A program made the translations under genes and the position numbers. A stretch of 64,000 bases of DNA. It comes from Paenibacillus sp. FSL R5-0912. Its GTDB lineage: Bacteria > Bacillota > Bacilli > Paenibacillales > Paenibacillaceae. The stretch covers positions 5,952,001-6,016,000 of the forward strand of contig NZ_CP009282.1 in NCBI RefSeq assembly GCF_000758605.1. Direction: 5' to 3'. Below, one piece after another: positions 17,550 through 25,214 of this stretch (the stretch's first letter is position 1; each line of letters opens with the position of its first letter). The notes under the pieces were generated by a model. The model did no database searches. It had not been told where the DNA came from and worked only from the letters and a program-made list of their open reading frames with translations.

Positions 17550-19019
17550 TTAGTTGGGAACCGAAATGGATGCCTGTTCAAAATTCGCCCGGCCTTCCTG
17601 AACAAAACAGCCCCAGTTGCCGGTTTTTAAATTATACAAACGTGTAGTCAAGGCGACCTGGTCGGCCAAGTATACGACGCAAACCGAATTCTCCACAACG
17701 ATCTCGATATTATAATCCGTATCGGCATGCAACTCTATGGGTACTTCCAGCTCTACCGCATGCGGGTGGTCTCCTTTGATATGCCACTGCATCTCACCCT
17801 CTATCCGGCGAGGCCACATATCGAACACCAGGCGGTTATGAATGGGTTCAAGGCGAACATAATAGGCATCGTCGTTGTCCTCGCTAACACGAAGCATAAT
17901 ACCGCAGCTTCTGGTTCCTTCGGAGAAGGATAACCGGGCCGAAATTTTGCAGATTTCCGGCATGGAACCCGCAGATACGCAAGAGAAGGTCTCGTCAGCC
18001 ACCGCCGCTATGCCTCCCTCTGACTCCTTCCAATCCCCAAGCCAGGAGCCCCACACGGCAGCCTGTTCATTTGAAAAATGATGGGAGACTGTCTCCGGGA
18101 TACGAACCGTTAATGTTCCATCCTGTTCCTGAACAAGTTCGTGCACGACCAAATTCCCCGCCCATTGCCAATCACCGTAGTCATCCTCGTTTTCCTTGCT
18201 GGGGTCCCAGCCAAAAGCATATCGCTTGTTCCCGTCACTCCATGTTTTGGCGGCATAGAACGCCCTGGCGTCAAACGCATCGTTTCTCGGTGCCGTCCAA
18301 GGACCGCTTAAAGATTTACTCATGCGGTAATGGGTGACAAACCGCTCCGAGAACGTGGAGTAAACCAGATACCACCATTCCCCGATTTGAAATAAGTCCG
18401 GGCATTCGTGCGTCACGTACATTTTCGGATTCCAGAACGGTTCGCGGATTTCCCATTGCCTCAGATCCTTCGAAGCACAGAGCCCGATGCTTCCCCGGCG
18501 CCGGGAAGGACCTTCTTTGTTCCTTGCGGCGAGAAGCATCCAGTACTCCCCCGCCTCTTCGTTCCAGAATACAAAGGGATCGCGCCAGTCATGCCTTTCA
18601 TATTGAATTCCGTCGGAATAGAAGGTATCCTCGGGGATTTTCCGCCACTGCTCCATATCTGTGCTCACGGCGTGCATGACGCATTGGAGCGGCACCCCGT
18701 TCTCTACGAATTCCGGATTCGGATTGAGGCCGGTGTAGAACAGATGATATTCTCCCTGGGCTTCGATGATCGAGCCGGTGTAACAGTTGAGATCCTGCTC
18801 GCTCACACTTCCATGCTTCAGCATTTCGCCCATTTCTTCATAGTGTACAAAATCGCTTGTGCGGAGCTCAAACCAGGAAGTTCCCTCCCCATGAATACTC
18901 CTATTCTCCCTCCAGTCATGAAGATAGAACAAACGGAATGTACCGTCTTTATAGTAGGGAATGAGATCTCCCACCCAGGCTCCTGCCGGCCTGTAAAACA
19001 AATTCGACAATGTTTGCAA
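17550..19019 (-). CDS. GH32-family enzyme, cytoplasmic, atypical nucleophile motif
   Basis: A 489-residue enzyme without a signal peptide, so it should act inside the cell. The propeller carries RDP at 146-148 and ECPDLF at 205-210 (acid/base Glu205), but the first motif is VGD (nucleophile Asp18, in GAWVGDLIPYY) instead of NDPNG. The C-terminal half is the GH32 beta-sandwich ('VELEVPIELHADTDYNIEIVVE'). It is the first gene of module 2. The divergent first block suggests a subgroup with its own substrate; it could act on an imported fructoside, but invertase-type activity should not be assumed. The start ATG at 19019 has a weak AAGAAAGGG site upstream. Confidence 0.85.
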   Translation of the reverse strand: MQTLSNLFYRPAGAWVGDLIPYYKDGTFRLFYLHDWRENRSIHGEGTSWFELRTSDFVHYEEMGEMLKHGSVSEQDLNCYTGSIIEAQGEYHLFYTGLNPNPEFVENGVPLQCVMHAVSTDMEQWRKIPEDTFYSDGIQYERHDWRDPFVFWNEEAGEYWMLLAARNKEGPSRRRGSIGLCASKDLRQWEIREPFWNPKMYVTHECPDLFQIGEWWYLVYSTFSERFVTHYRMSKSLSGPWTAPRNDAFDARAFYAAKTWSDGNKRYAFGWDPSKENEDDYGDWQWAGNLVVHELVQEQDGTLTVRIPETVSHHFSNEQAAVWGSWLGDWKESEGGIAAVADETFSCVSAGSMPEICKISARLSFSEGTRSCGIMLRVSEDNDDAYYVRLEPIHNRLVFDMWPRRIEGEMQWHIKGDHPHAVELEVPIELHADTDYNIEIVVENSVCVVYLADQVALTTRLYNLKTGNWGCFVQEGRANFEQASISVPN

Positions 19020-19057
19020 CCCCTTTCTTTTAACGTGCCTTGAGTATATAACATTAA

Positions 19058-19070
19058 GAAAGCGCTTTAT
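19058..19070 (-). promoter_or_regulatory. Degenerate cre-like palindrome before module 2
   Basis: The word GAAAGCGCTTT is a palindromic cre core about 40 bases before the GH32 start, but the outer TG and CA positions do not match, so this is weaker than the site in front of module 1. A TATACT box lies between it and the gene. Confidence 0.35.
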
Positions 19071-19110
19071 ATTCCAAGTTCTTTATCCTGTGTTCAATAT
19101 TTTTGGTTTT

Positions 19111-19158
19111 AAAAAAAACCTCCGTCTGCCATCACAAAGTGGCAACCGGAGGTTCTTT
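19111..19158 (-). terminator. Terminator with eight-T tail
   Basis: AACCTCCG (19117-19124) pairs with CGGAGGTT (19147-19154), with an inner TGCCA/TGGCA stem, and the minus-strand tail is an uninterrupted T-run. It insulates module 2 from the SOS operon. Confidence 0.8.
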
Positions 19159-19283
19159 TGAATTATTATTTTAAAGTGTTACCTCAGACGAAAATAGTGT
19201 GACAACCAATACTGTTCTCATGGAAGCGCTGCTCCAGATTGCCCACGATGCCTTCAAAGGGTCTGACGACAAAATTAATGGGC

Positions 19284-19346
19284 AAGAAAAAAAGGCCTCC
19301 TTAGAGACCTGTAATATAACATGAGATTACTATACTCGAAGGAGGC
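19284..19346 (-). terminator. Terminator of the SOS polymerase operon
   Basis: GCCTCCTTAGAG (19295-19306) pairs with CTCGAAGGAGGC (19335-19346) apart from one base, and the minus-strand 3' side has TTTTTTTCTT. It lies ~110 bases after the last gene of the operon. The stretch 19159-19283 between the two terminators holds no ORF that I can support. Confidence 0.7.
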
Positions 19347-19455
19347 AGGGCTTCAGTATACAAGAGTTTCAACGTGCAATGAAGTGGCAAAAAGACTGTT
19401 CTGACTCCTTGGGACCTAAAAACGTTGGAGCACCACAGCACCGACTAAGCTGCTG

Positions 19456-19932
19456 TTATAATTTCTGATAATCCTTCAGTGCTGCCCCGAGCTCCGCTGT
19501 ATATTTGGTCAGCCGTAAGCTGATCTCAGTGCGCATCACATCACGCGTAAGTCCGAACCGTTCCTGATATCCCCGGCAAAAGATTTTGTGATACACCAGG
19601 AACTCCTCCTGCTCGTCGGGCAGCACTTTGATATTGCGCTGCTTCAGCTCTTTTTGCAGCTGGTAGGTATCCTGCATGATCCGGCGCTGTATCGCTTGCC
19701 CCGCTATCACAAAGGCGCGCTTAAGGATGCTGCCGGACAGCTCGATCTCCTTCAGGCTCCGGCTGACCATAGTATCTATGTAGGGGAGCAAAATGAGGTC
19801 ACGCACCATCGTCCGCTCCTCGACAGTGATCATTTTTCTGACCGTATCCTCCTGCTTCTCCTCAAACTGATCCACATGCTCACTCATCAACATCTTAGTT
19901 TTCCACCGCTCATTTCCGTTTAATTTGCTCAT
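19456..19932 (-). CDS. YolD-like protein of the SOS polymerase operon
   Basis: A 158-residue basic, mostly helical protein. Its start, 'KLNGNERWKTKMLMSEHVDQ', resembles the N-terminal signature of the YolD family (a G-N-x-x-W followed by M-M-L-P-E-H), a family encoded next to UvrX-type polymerases in Bacillota. The rest is predicted alpha-helical ('AIQRRIMQDTYQLQKELKQR') and lacks the small beta domain usual for YolD. The ATG overlaps the polymerase stop by four bases (ATGA), so translation is coupled. The link to YolD is inference from a short motif plus context; a role as polymerase partner is likely but unproven. Confidence 0.65.
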   Translation of the reverse strand: MSKLNGNERWKTKMLMSEHVDQFEEKQEDTVRKMITVEERTMVRDLILLPYIDTMVSRSLKEIELSGSILKRAFVIAGQAIQRRIMQDTYQLQKELKQRNIKVLPDEQEEFLVYHKIFCRGYQERFGLTRDVMRTEISLRLTKYTAELGAALKDYQKL

Positions 19933-21188
19933 TTATAATGGCCCCCAATCTGCTGCGCCCGTTCCAGTGCAACCCCGGATTCCAGCAACGAGGATGCGCG
20001 GATAAGCGCCCGGCTGCCGTATCTGGTTTTGATCTGATCCACTGCCCGTTCTCTGCTCAATGTGCGGATGCGGTCATCGAATAAGGTGAGCTGCATGACA
20101 CTGTCATCGGTCAGCTGGGAGATAGAGATCGCTAACCGGCTTAACGGCATCCCCGTCCAATGATCCACAAATAAGCGGTAGGCAGCCGCTGCCACCTCAT
20201 GCGTTAAAGACGACGGCTCCGGCAGTGTCATTTGTCTGCTGTAGGAGTTAGATTTGTTACCGTCCGTCTCTGCCACCACGATAGACACCACCGACCCCAT
20301 ATACCGGTATTTCCGCGCCCGCTGACACACCTCGATCACCAGTTCCAGCAACACAACTTCAATCTCCGGCAGCCGGGTATAGAGGTTCCAGCGCAGCGCC
20401 TTCCCGTGTCCAACCGACTTGATCTGGTGCCGAATCCCGGTAACAACCGGGCTGGGATCGATCCCGCGCGCCGTCTGCCAATAATATTCCGCTTGAATAT
20501 CGCTCTGCTTACCCATGGTTGTGCGCATTCTCCGCTTGAATTCCCCCAGCTCCATCCGCGCAATATCTCCAATCGTAGTAATCCCCATACGGTAAAAATT
20601 CTTGGTCATCCGTCCAGCCACCATAAACATTTCATGCACCGGCAGCGGCCAGAGCTCTGTGTCTATATTGCTGTAATCGAGCCTGAAGACCCCTCCTTCC
20701 TTCTTCTTGGCAAAGTTGTTAGCCATCTTGGCCAGAATTTTGGTCGGTCCGACTCCCACCCGGGTCCACACCCCCGTTGACAACAGGACATGATGCTGGA
20801 TGGAGTGAATCATATCCGGCAGATCTCCTCCAAAAACACTCAAGGAACCGGTCACATCCAAAAACTGCTCATCAATGCTAAAGGCCTCAACCTGGTCGGT
20901 ATACCCCTTGTAGATTTCTGAAATCATCAGCGAGACCTTGATATACGTACTCATCCGCGGGCGGATCACTATGAGATCCCGGCATTTGGTCATGGCCTCA
21001 CCCACGCGTGAAGCGGTGGTTACACCATGAGATTTGGCGATGGGGCAGGCAGCCAGGACAATACCGTTCATCCGCGTGGGATCGCCGACTGCGACAGGCT
21101 TATCTTTATACTCGGGATGCGCAGCCTTTTCGACACTTGCATAGAAGGATTGGCAATCCGAGAGCAGAATGATCCGGTCTTTAGGCAT
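19929..21188 (-). CDS. Y-family DNA polymerase, UvrX/UmuC-like
   Basis: A 419-residue translesion polymerase. The palm has the first metal ligand in 'LLSDCQSFYASVEKA' (Asp11) and the second pair in 'AFSIDEQFLDVTGS' (Asp-Glu). 'VGPTKILAKMANNFAKKKEG' marks the HhH region, and a little-finger domain fills residues ~240-360. 'MQLTLFDD' near the end looks like a beta-clamp binding peptide (consensus QL-LF). The start overlaps the previous gene by eight bases. Two LexA boxes precede the operon. It should copy damaged DNA during the SOS response. DinB is excluded by the UvrX-type operon context rather than by a single residue, so the subgroup is inference. Confidence 0.9.
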   Translation of the reverse strand: MPKDRIILLSDCQSFYASVEKAAHPEYKDKPVAVGDPTRMNGIVLAACPIAKSHGVTTASRVGEAMTKCRDLIVIRPRMSTYIKVSLMISEIYKGYTDQVEAFSIDEQFLDVTGSLSVFGGDLPDMIHSIQHHVLLSTGVWTRVGVGPTKILAKMANNFAKKKEGGVFRLDYSNIDTELWPLPVHEMFMVAGRMTKNFYRMGITTIGDIARMELGEFKRRMRTTMGKQSDIQAEYYWQTARGIDPSPVVTGIRHQIKSVGHGKALRWNLYTRLPEIEVVLLELVIEVCQRARKYRYMGSVVSIVVAETDGNKSNSYSRQMTLPEPSSLTHEVAAAAYRLFVDHWTGMPLSRLAISISQLTDDSVMQLTLFDDRIRTLSRERAVDQIKTRYGSRALIRASSLLESGVALERAQQIGGHYK

Positions 21189-21378
21189 ACTTCTGCCCCC
21201 GTACCGGGTGCCAGGACAAGATGCTGTCTGTCAGGAAAACACGGGGCAGGCCGGTGCTCAGACAGGTAGCCCGTATGCGGCCGTCACGAATCCCGTGCAC
21301 TTCAATCTTCCGCTGCGTAATCTTGCCCGCTTTGTCCAGGTATATCATTTCAATCGTTTGGCCGATGCTCATTTTCAT
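21181..21378 (-). CDS. Small WYL/YolD-C-like beta-domain protein (65 aa)
   Basis: The ATG at 21378 has GGAGG nine bases upstream and gives 65 residues; the longer frame to 21408 has no site. The sequence is almost entirely beta-strand-like: 'IEMIYLDKAGKITQRKIEVHGI' then 'RIRATCLSTGLPRVFLTDSIL'. This layout, with a basic loop and an R-x-F-x-x-D-x-I end, resembles the SH3-like WYL domain and the C-terminal domain of YolD. It is the first gene of the LexA-controlled operon. A regulatory or polymerase-accessory role is possible; the function is not known to me. Confidence 0.65.
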   Translation of the reverse strand: MKMSIGQTIEMIYLDKAGKITQRKIEVHGIRDGRIRATCLSTGLPRVFLTDSILSWHPVRGQKYA

Positions 21379-21402
21379 GACTGATCGCCTCCGGTAGAAT
21401 AA

Positions 21403-21468
21403 GAACATTTGTTTGTATTATAACCAGGATTGAGATTTTTAAGCAATGGTAAAATAGAACATTTGTTC
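21403..21468 (-). promoter_or_regulatory. SOS promoter with two LexA boxes
   Basis: The palindrome GAACATTTGTTC stands at 21457-21468 and a one-base variant, GAACATTTGTTT, at 21403-21414; both fit the Gram-positive LexA box GAAC-N4-GTTC. Between them, on the minus strand, are TTGCTT (21441-21446) and TATAAT (21417-21422) with an 18-base spacer. The boxes bracket the promoter, so LexA would clamp it from both sides. Confidence 0.85.
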
Positions 21469-21713
21469 TTATTGGAACAGTATATGCAGCTAAGGGGAAT
21501 CGGTAGAACCGGGAAGGGAATTTAGAGGTAAAAAAAGCCGGAGAGGGTCAACCCTGTTTGCAACGGCAGCTATTCCAGTCTCGGCTAATGGATGAATTAC
21601 AAGTATGTTGACCTGCACGGCCGCTGCCCGCCTTGCTGGACCGGCGAGGATCGCTTATACTATGTTATCCTGCAAGGGACACTAAACTGTGTGATAAAGA
21701 GAGGTCAACCATC

Positions 21714-22715
21714 ATGCTTCAAGGCAAAAAAAGGTCTGCCGCCTGGATCGGCTTGGGCCTGTACACGGGCCTCACCCTATTTTTCTTGTTTGCCGGTTTC
21801 AACCGTTCTTCGGCTCTGCCAAAGACGGACTTACGGTATCACCTGGTCTTTGACGGGATTCCGTTGCAATTTCCGGGCGGGGGTTATTCGAATCTTTGGG
21901 TCTTCAATCTGGGTAACTATCTGGCGTTCGTACCGTTCGGCCTGGTGGTTCCGCTACTGATCCGCTGCCGCTTCCTGCCGTTCCTCTTAGTCTTCTTAGC
22001 TGCCATTACCGGGGTTGAGCTGATTCAGATGGTAACGCATTTGGGTGCGTTCGATATCAACGATATCGTCATTAATACGCTCGGTGCGACTGTCGGCTAC
22101 GGCGCCCAGCGGCTGATCCGCCGCGATCGGACAACGCCAAGAGGTTTACTCAAGCTCCTGTCCTCCGGCGCGGTCTTGACGTTGATCGTCTACTCCGCCG
22201 TGAGCGGTCTCAATTATTATCTGGATCATGGCCGCGGAGAGATCAGGGCAATGGACCGGCTTACCCTTGAGCGTGGTGAAGTACGGTGGGAAAAGAAGCT
22301 AAACAGTTTCACTGTAGCGCAGGAGCAGATCGAACCGGCGATCAACCTGTATAGCCCGGATAATCCGGAACGCCACGAATTCTCACTGCGCCTTGACGGA
22401 CAGTATAAGGAGCTTGCCGGGAATTTCGGCATCCCTGACGATGCTATATTTGCTAAGAGCAAAGGCGGCAGCAGCGTCATTATCAGTGCCGACGGAGAAG
22501 AGCTTTACTCCCTGAATGTGAATATCGCACCGGGCGAGAATCCGCCGCTGTCTTTTCAGGTGCCGCTTGAAGGCAGACAGGAGCTGACCATTGCAGTCAT
22601 CACCGATGCTGCCGACCCCCGAACCCATGCGGTATTGTGGGATCTTACACTCATGGAAGCCAATGCAGGCCAAAAGCTGGCAGCGCGGCTTCATCGGTTG
22701 CTGGGCGGGAGATAA
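21714..22715 (+). CDS. VanZ-family membrane protein with NPCBM-like C-terminal domain
   Basis: A 333-residue protein from the ATG at 21714 (GAGAGG ten bases upstream; the frame opens earlier at 21633 without a site). The N-terminal half has four to five helices and the VanZ signature 'NLGNYLAFVPFG' plus 'GVELIQMVTHLGAFDINDIVIN'. The C-terminal ~150 residues are a soluble beta domain ('SFTVAQEQIEPAINLYSP', 'GEELYSLNVNIAPG') like the NPCBM/NEW2 carbohydrate-binding fold. VanZ itself is linked to teicoplanin resistance, but most family members have no assigned role; a cell-surface glycan function is inference. It appears to be monocistronic. Confidence 0.8.
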   Translation: MLQGKKRSAAWIGLGLYTGLTLFFLFAGFNRSSALPKTDLRYHLVFDGIPLQFPGGGYSNLWVFNLGNYLAFVPFGLVVPLLIRCRFLPFLLVFLAAITGVELIQMVTHLGAFDINDIVINTLGATVGYGAQRLIRRDRTTPRGLLKLLSSGAVLTLIVYSAVSGLNYYLDHGRGEIRAMDRLTLERGEVRWEKKLNSFTVAQEQIEPAINLYSPDNPERHEFSLRLDGQYKELAGNFGIPDDAIFAKSKGGSSVIISADGEELYSLNVNIAPGENPPLSFQVPLEGRQELTIAVITDAADPRTHAVLWDLTLMEANAGQKLAARLHRLLGGR

Positions 22716-22789
22716 CGCATGTCAAGCATGTTCGAAAAAAGAACAAAATCACCTTATCCATAGCAGACGAAAACTATAATTTCCTAAAC

Positions 22790-23085
22790 TAGAGTAAAGG
22801 GCTGGATTCAACCACCCCCTCCTCATCAAACCGTACGTGAGGTTTTCCCTCATACTGCTTTCCGATGTCTGTCATTCATGGGCATGCAGATTACAATAGC
22901 GTTTATAGTCCATATTGTCTGGCAATATACTTTACCTCGGATAATGAATGAACCCATCCACCTTCTTGTCGATGCGCTTTTACACACAGATTTCGCCATG
23001 CGCAAGCATCCTAGCTACAAAGGTGGCTTGGTCCCTCCTTTGGTTGGACTTTCACCAACTAGATAATGCGTGCCTCTGGGCACGC
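22790..23085 (-). mobile_element. ORF-less relic of a class C group II intron
   Basis: Read on the minus strand, 22828-22859 is a domain V hairpin: AGC triad, TGAGG/CCTCA upper stem with a GAAA-type loop, a CG bulge and the TACGGTT lower strand, with only one mismatch in the lower helix. It is followed by a domain VI stem (GGGTGG / CC-A-GCCC) with a bulged A where the branch point belongs. At the other end, from ~23085, GCGTGCCC then 'TAGTTGGTGAAAGTCCAAC' and 'GTAGCTAGGATGC' match the domain I layout of class C introns. About 2 kb, including the reverse transcriptase gene, is missing between them. The 5' end lies a few bases after the cymR terminator, the target type of class C introns. Confidence 0.75.
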
Positions 23086-23089
23086 CAAC

Positions 23090-23131
23090 AATAAAAAACA
23101 AGTCTCTCCAAATTTCTTGAAAAGACTTGTC
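23090..23131 (-). terminator. cymR terminator
   Basis: ACAAGTCT (23098-23105) and AGACTTGT (23123-23130) pair, followed on the minus strand by TTTTTTATTG. The group II intron relic begins directly after this T-run. Confidence 0.8.
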
Positions 23132-23206
23132 AGAAGCTTTTATCCAGTTGAGTGAGCGATTAAGTTTTTCAACAATCCCTTTGAAATCAACACATTTTAG
23201 CTCCTG

Positions 23207-23626
23207 TTAAATATAAAACATATAATTATCCGCTTGACTCTCTTCCTTGAAGTTGATCAGGTCGGATAAAGTGGTGGAATCCAGCACATCGGCGATGCTG
23301 TCGCGGATGCGCAGCCACAGGTCGCGCTTGGCCGGGTCATCTTCTTCTGTGAAGTCCACAGGAGAAATCGGGCCTTCGAGTACGCGGATAATGTCTCCGG
23401 CAGTAATGGTGCTGGTCTCGCGGGACAGAATATACCCGCCGTATGCGCCGCGGATACTTTTTACAAGTCCGGCATTACGCAGCGGGGCGATCAGCTGCTC
23501 CAGGTAATGCTCGGAGAGTCCGTTTTTCTCGGCAATGCTCTTAAGTGATGTTGGCCCTTCGCCAAATCTCAGGGCAAGCTCCATCATAATGGTTAATCCG
23601 TAACGTCCTTTGGTTGATATTTTCAA
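23207..23626 (-). CDS. cymR: Rrf2-family regulator, CymR type
   Basis: A 139-residue winged-helix regulator starting at a TTG with GAGGTG six bases upstream. The N-terminal 'MKISTKGRYGLTIMMELA' and the recognition region 'NGLSEHYLEQLIAPLRNAGLVKSIRGAYGGY' are typical of Rrf2 proteins. It has no cysteine, so it cannot hold the Fe-S cluster of IscR; this fits CymR, the repressor of cysteine synthesis that works with CysK. In B. subtilis it precedes a cysteine desulfurase and mnmA on the same strand; here it is divergent from mnmA and no desulfurase gene lies between. Confidence 0.85.
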   Translation of the reverse strand: MKISTKGRYGLTIMMELALRFGEGPTSLKSIAEKNGLSEHYLEQLIAPLRNAGLVKSIRGAYGGYILSRETSTITAGDIIRVLEGPISPVDFTEEDDPAKRDLWLRIRDSIADVLDSTTLSDLINFKEESQADNYMFYI

Positions 23627-23945
23627 AGGGGCACCTCTTTCGGTTTAGTTGCTGGTTCTGTGGTTCCTGTTTCGCTGGTTAGACATGAGATATGTCATAT
23701 CAACGTATTCCGATGTTTGCTCTCAGCTTATGTTATCATATCTTTGGACACATTTGGAACACCCAACGGGAATAATTCGCGATTTTGTTCACCAGTGGTG
23801 GACAAATTGTCAATTTTGAACCGTTTTTCGCTATATTTTATAACAGCCTTCTCCTGTTTGGGGTAGACAGGTATGTTATAATACACAATGAGCCGGGTGT
23901 TCAGTCAGAACGCCGGTATTTTGTGCATAGAAAATGGTGATCACG

Positions 23946-25067
23946 ATGACAAAAGCTAATCAGGATATCCGTGTCGTCGTCGGTATGTCGGGTGGGGTCG
24001 ATTCCTCTGTTACAGCGCTTCTGCTGAAGCAGCAGGGTTATGACGTCATCGGCATCTTCATGAAGAATTGGGATGATACCGACGAGTTCGGCGTATGTAC
24101 GGCAGAGACCGATGCCGAGGATGTGCGCCGCGTGTGCGAGCAGATCGATATTCCTTACTATACCGTTAATTTCGAGAAGGAATACTTTGATAAAGTCTTT
24201 TCCTATTTCCTCGAAGAATATAAGGCCGGCCGGACACCGAATCCGGATGTGATGTGCAACCGCGAGATCAAGTTCGGGGAATTCCTGAACAAAGCGCTGC
24301 AGCTTGGCGCAGATTACGTGGCTACCGGACATTACGCCCGGGTCATAGAAGAGGACGGCATGTTCAAGCTGCTGCGCGGCGTGGACAACAACAAAGACCA
24401 GACTTATTTCCTCAACGCACTGAACCAGTATCAGCTCTCCAAGGCCATGTTCCCGATCGGGCATCTGCCGAAGCCGGAGGTGCGGAGAATTGCCGAGGAA
24501 GCCGGACTCTACACCGCCAAGAAAAAAGACAGCACTGGCGTCTGCTTCATCGGAGAACGCAATTTCCGTGAATTCCTAAGCCAATACCTGCCTGCACTGC
24601 CTGGCAATATGGTCGATATCGCCACCGGCGAAGTTAAGGGCCGTCACGACGGACTCATGTATTACACGCTGGGCCAGCGTCAGGGCCTTGGTATCGGGGG
24701 CTCCGGCACAGGCGAACCCTGGTTCGTGGCCGAGAAGGATCTGGCAAGCAATACCCTGTATGTTGTGCAGGGCGAGAAGCATGTCAGCCTGTACTCCACC
24801 AGCCTCACGGCTTCAGGCGTGAACTGGATCGATGCAGCTACACTTGGTGATACGCCGCTGAAGTGTACCGCCAAGTTCCGTTACCGCCAGCCGGATCAGG
24901 GCGTTACGCTGACGAAGCAGGCAGATGGAACCGTGCATGTTGCTTTTGATGTTCAGCAAAAGGCGATCACGCCGGGACAGGCTGTGGTGTTCTACCTTGG
25001 TGAAACATGTCTCGGCGGCGGAACCATTGAGGCTGCCGAGAAGGTCGTGCCGCTGCCGCAGGCGTAA
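23946..25067 (+). CDS. mnmA: tRNA-specific 2-thiouridylase MnmA
   Basis: A 373-residue enzyme that thiolates U34 of Lys, Glu and Gln tRNAs. The PP-loop SGGVDSS is at residues 15-21, and the two catalytic cysteines are Cys104 (NPDVMCN) and Cys200 (GVCFIGER). The C-terminal beta-barrel carries 'TPGQAVVFY'. I prefer the ATG at 23946 because GGTGAT stands five to six bases upstream; an ATG at 23934 would add four residues. It needs a sulfur donor (cysteine desulfurase), which is not encoded next to it here. A TATAAT box lies at 23875-23880 in the 320-bp divergent region shared with cymR, which shows nothing else that I can name. Confidence 0.95.
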   Translation: MTKANQDIRVVVGMSGGVDSSVTALLLKQQGYDVIGIFMKNWDDTDEFGVCTAETDAEDVRRVCEQIDIPYYTVNFEKEYFDKVFSYFLEEYKAGRTPNPDVMCNREIKFGEFLNKALQLGADYVATGHYARVIEEDGMFKLLRGVDNNKDQTYFLNALNQYQLSKAMFPIGHLPKPEVRRIAEEAGLYTAKKKDSTGVCFIGERNFREFLSQYLPALPGNMVDIATGEVKGRHDGLMYYTLGQRQGLGIGGSGTGEPWFVAEKDLASNTLYVVQGEKHVSLYSTSLTASGVNWIDAATLGDTPLKCTAKFRYRQPDQGVTLTKQADGTVHVAFDVQQKAITPGQAVVFYLGETCLGGGTIEAAEKVVPLPQA

Positions 25068-25106
25068 CTGCATCACCTGCCGGAGACGAGCCCCTAATGC
25101 ATACAG

Positions 25107-25150
25107 AAGAACCTTCAACACCACTGGATCGTGGAGCTGAAGGTTCTTTT
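25107..25150 (+). terminator. mnmA terminator
   Basis: AAGAACCTTCA (25107-25117) and TGAAGGTTCTTTT (25138-25150) form a strong stem with a T tail, 40 bases after the stop. The convergent cellulase operon may use the same hairpin. Confidence 0.85.
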
Positions 25151-25214
25151 AGTTCGTTATTGTACGGAATAATGCTCAGACAGAATTACCTTAACTTTAC
25201 CGGATTTCAGCTTA

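Noticed and set aside
19340..19440. Short peptide similar to the N-terminus of an IS1595-type transposase
   Set aside because: Only about eight residues agree, the frame stops quickly and no terminal inverted repeats or target duplication were found.
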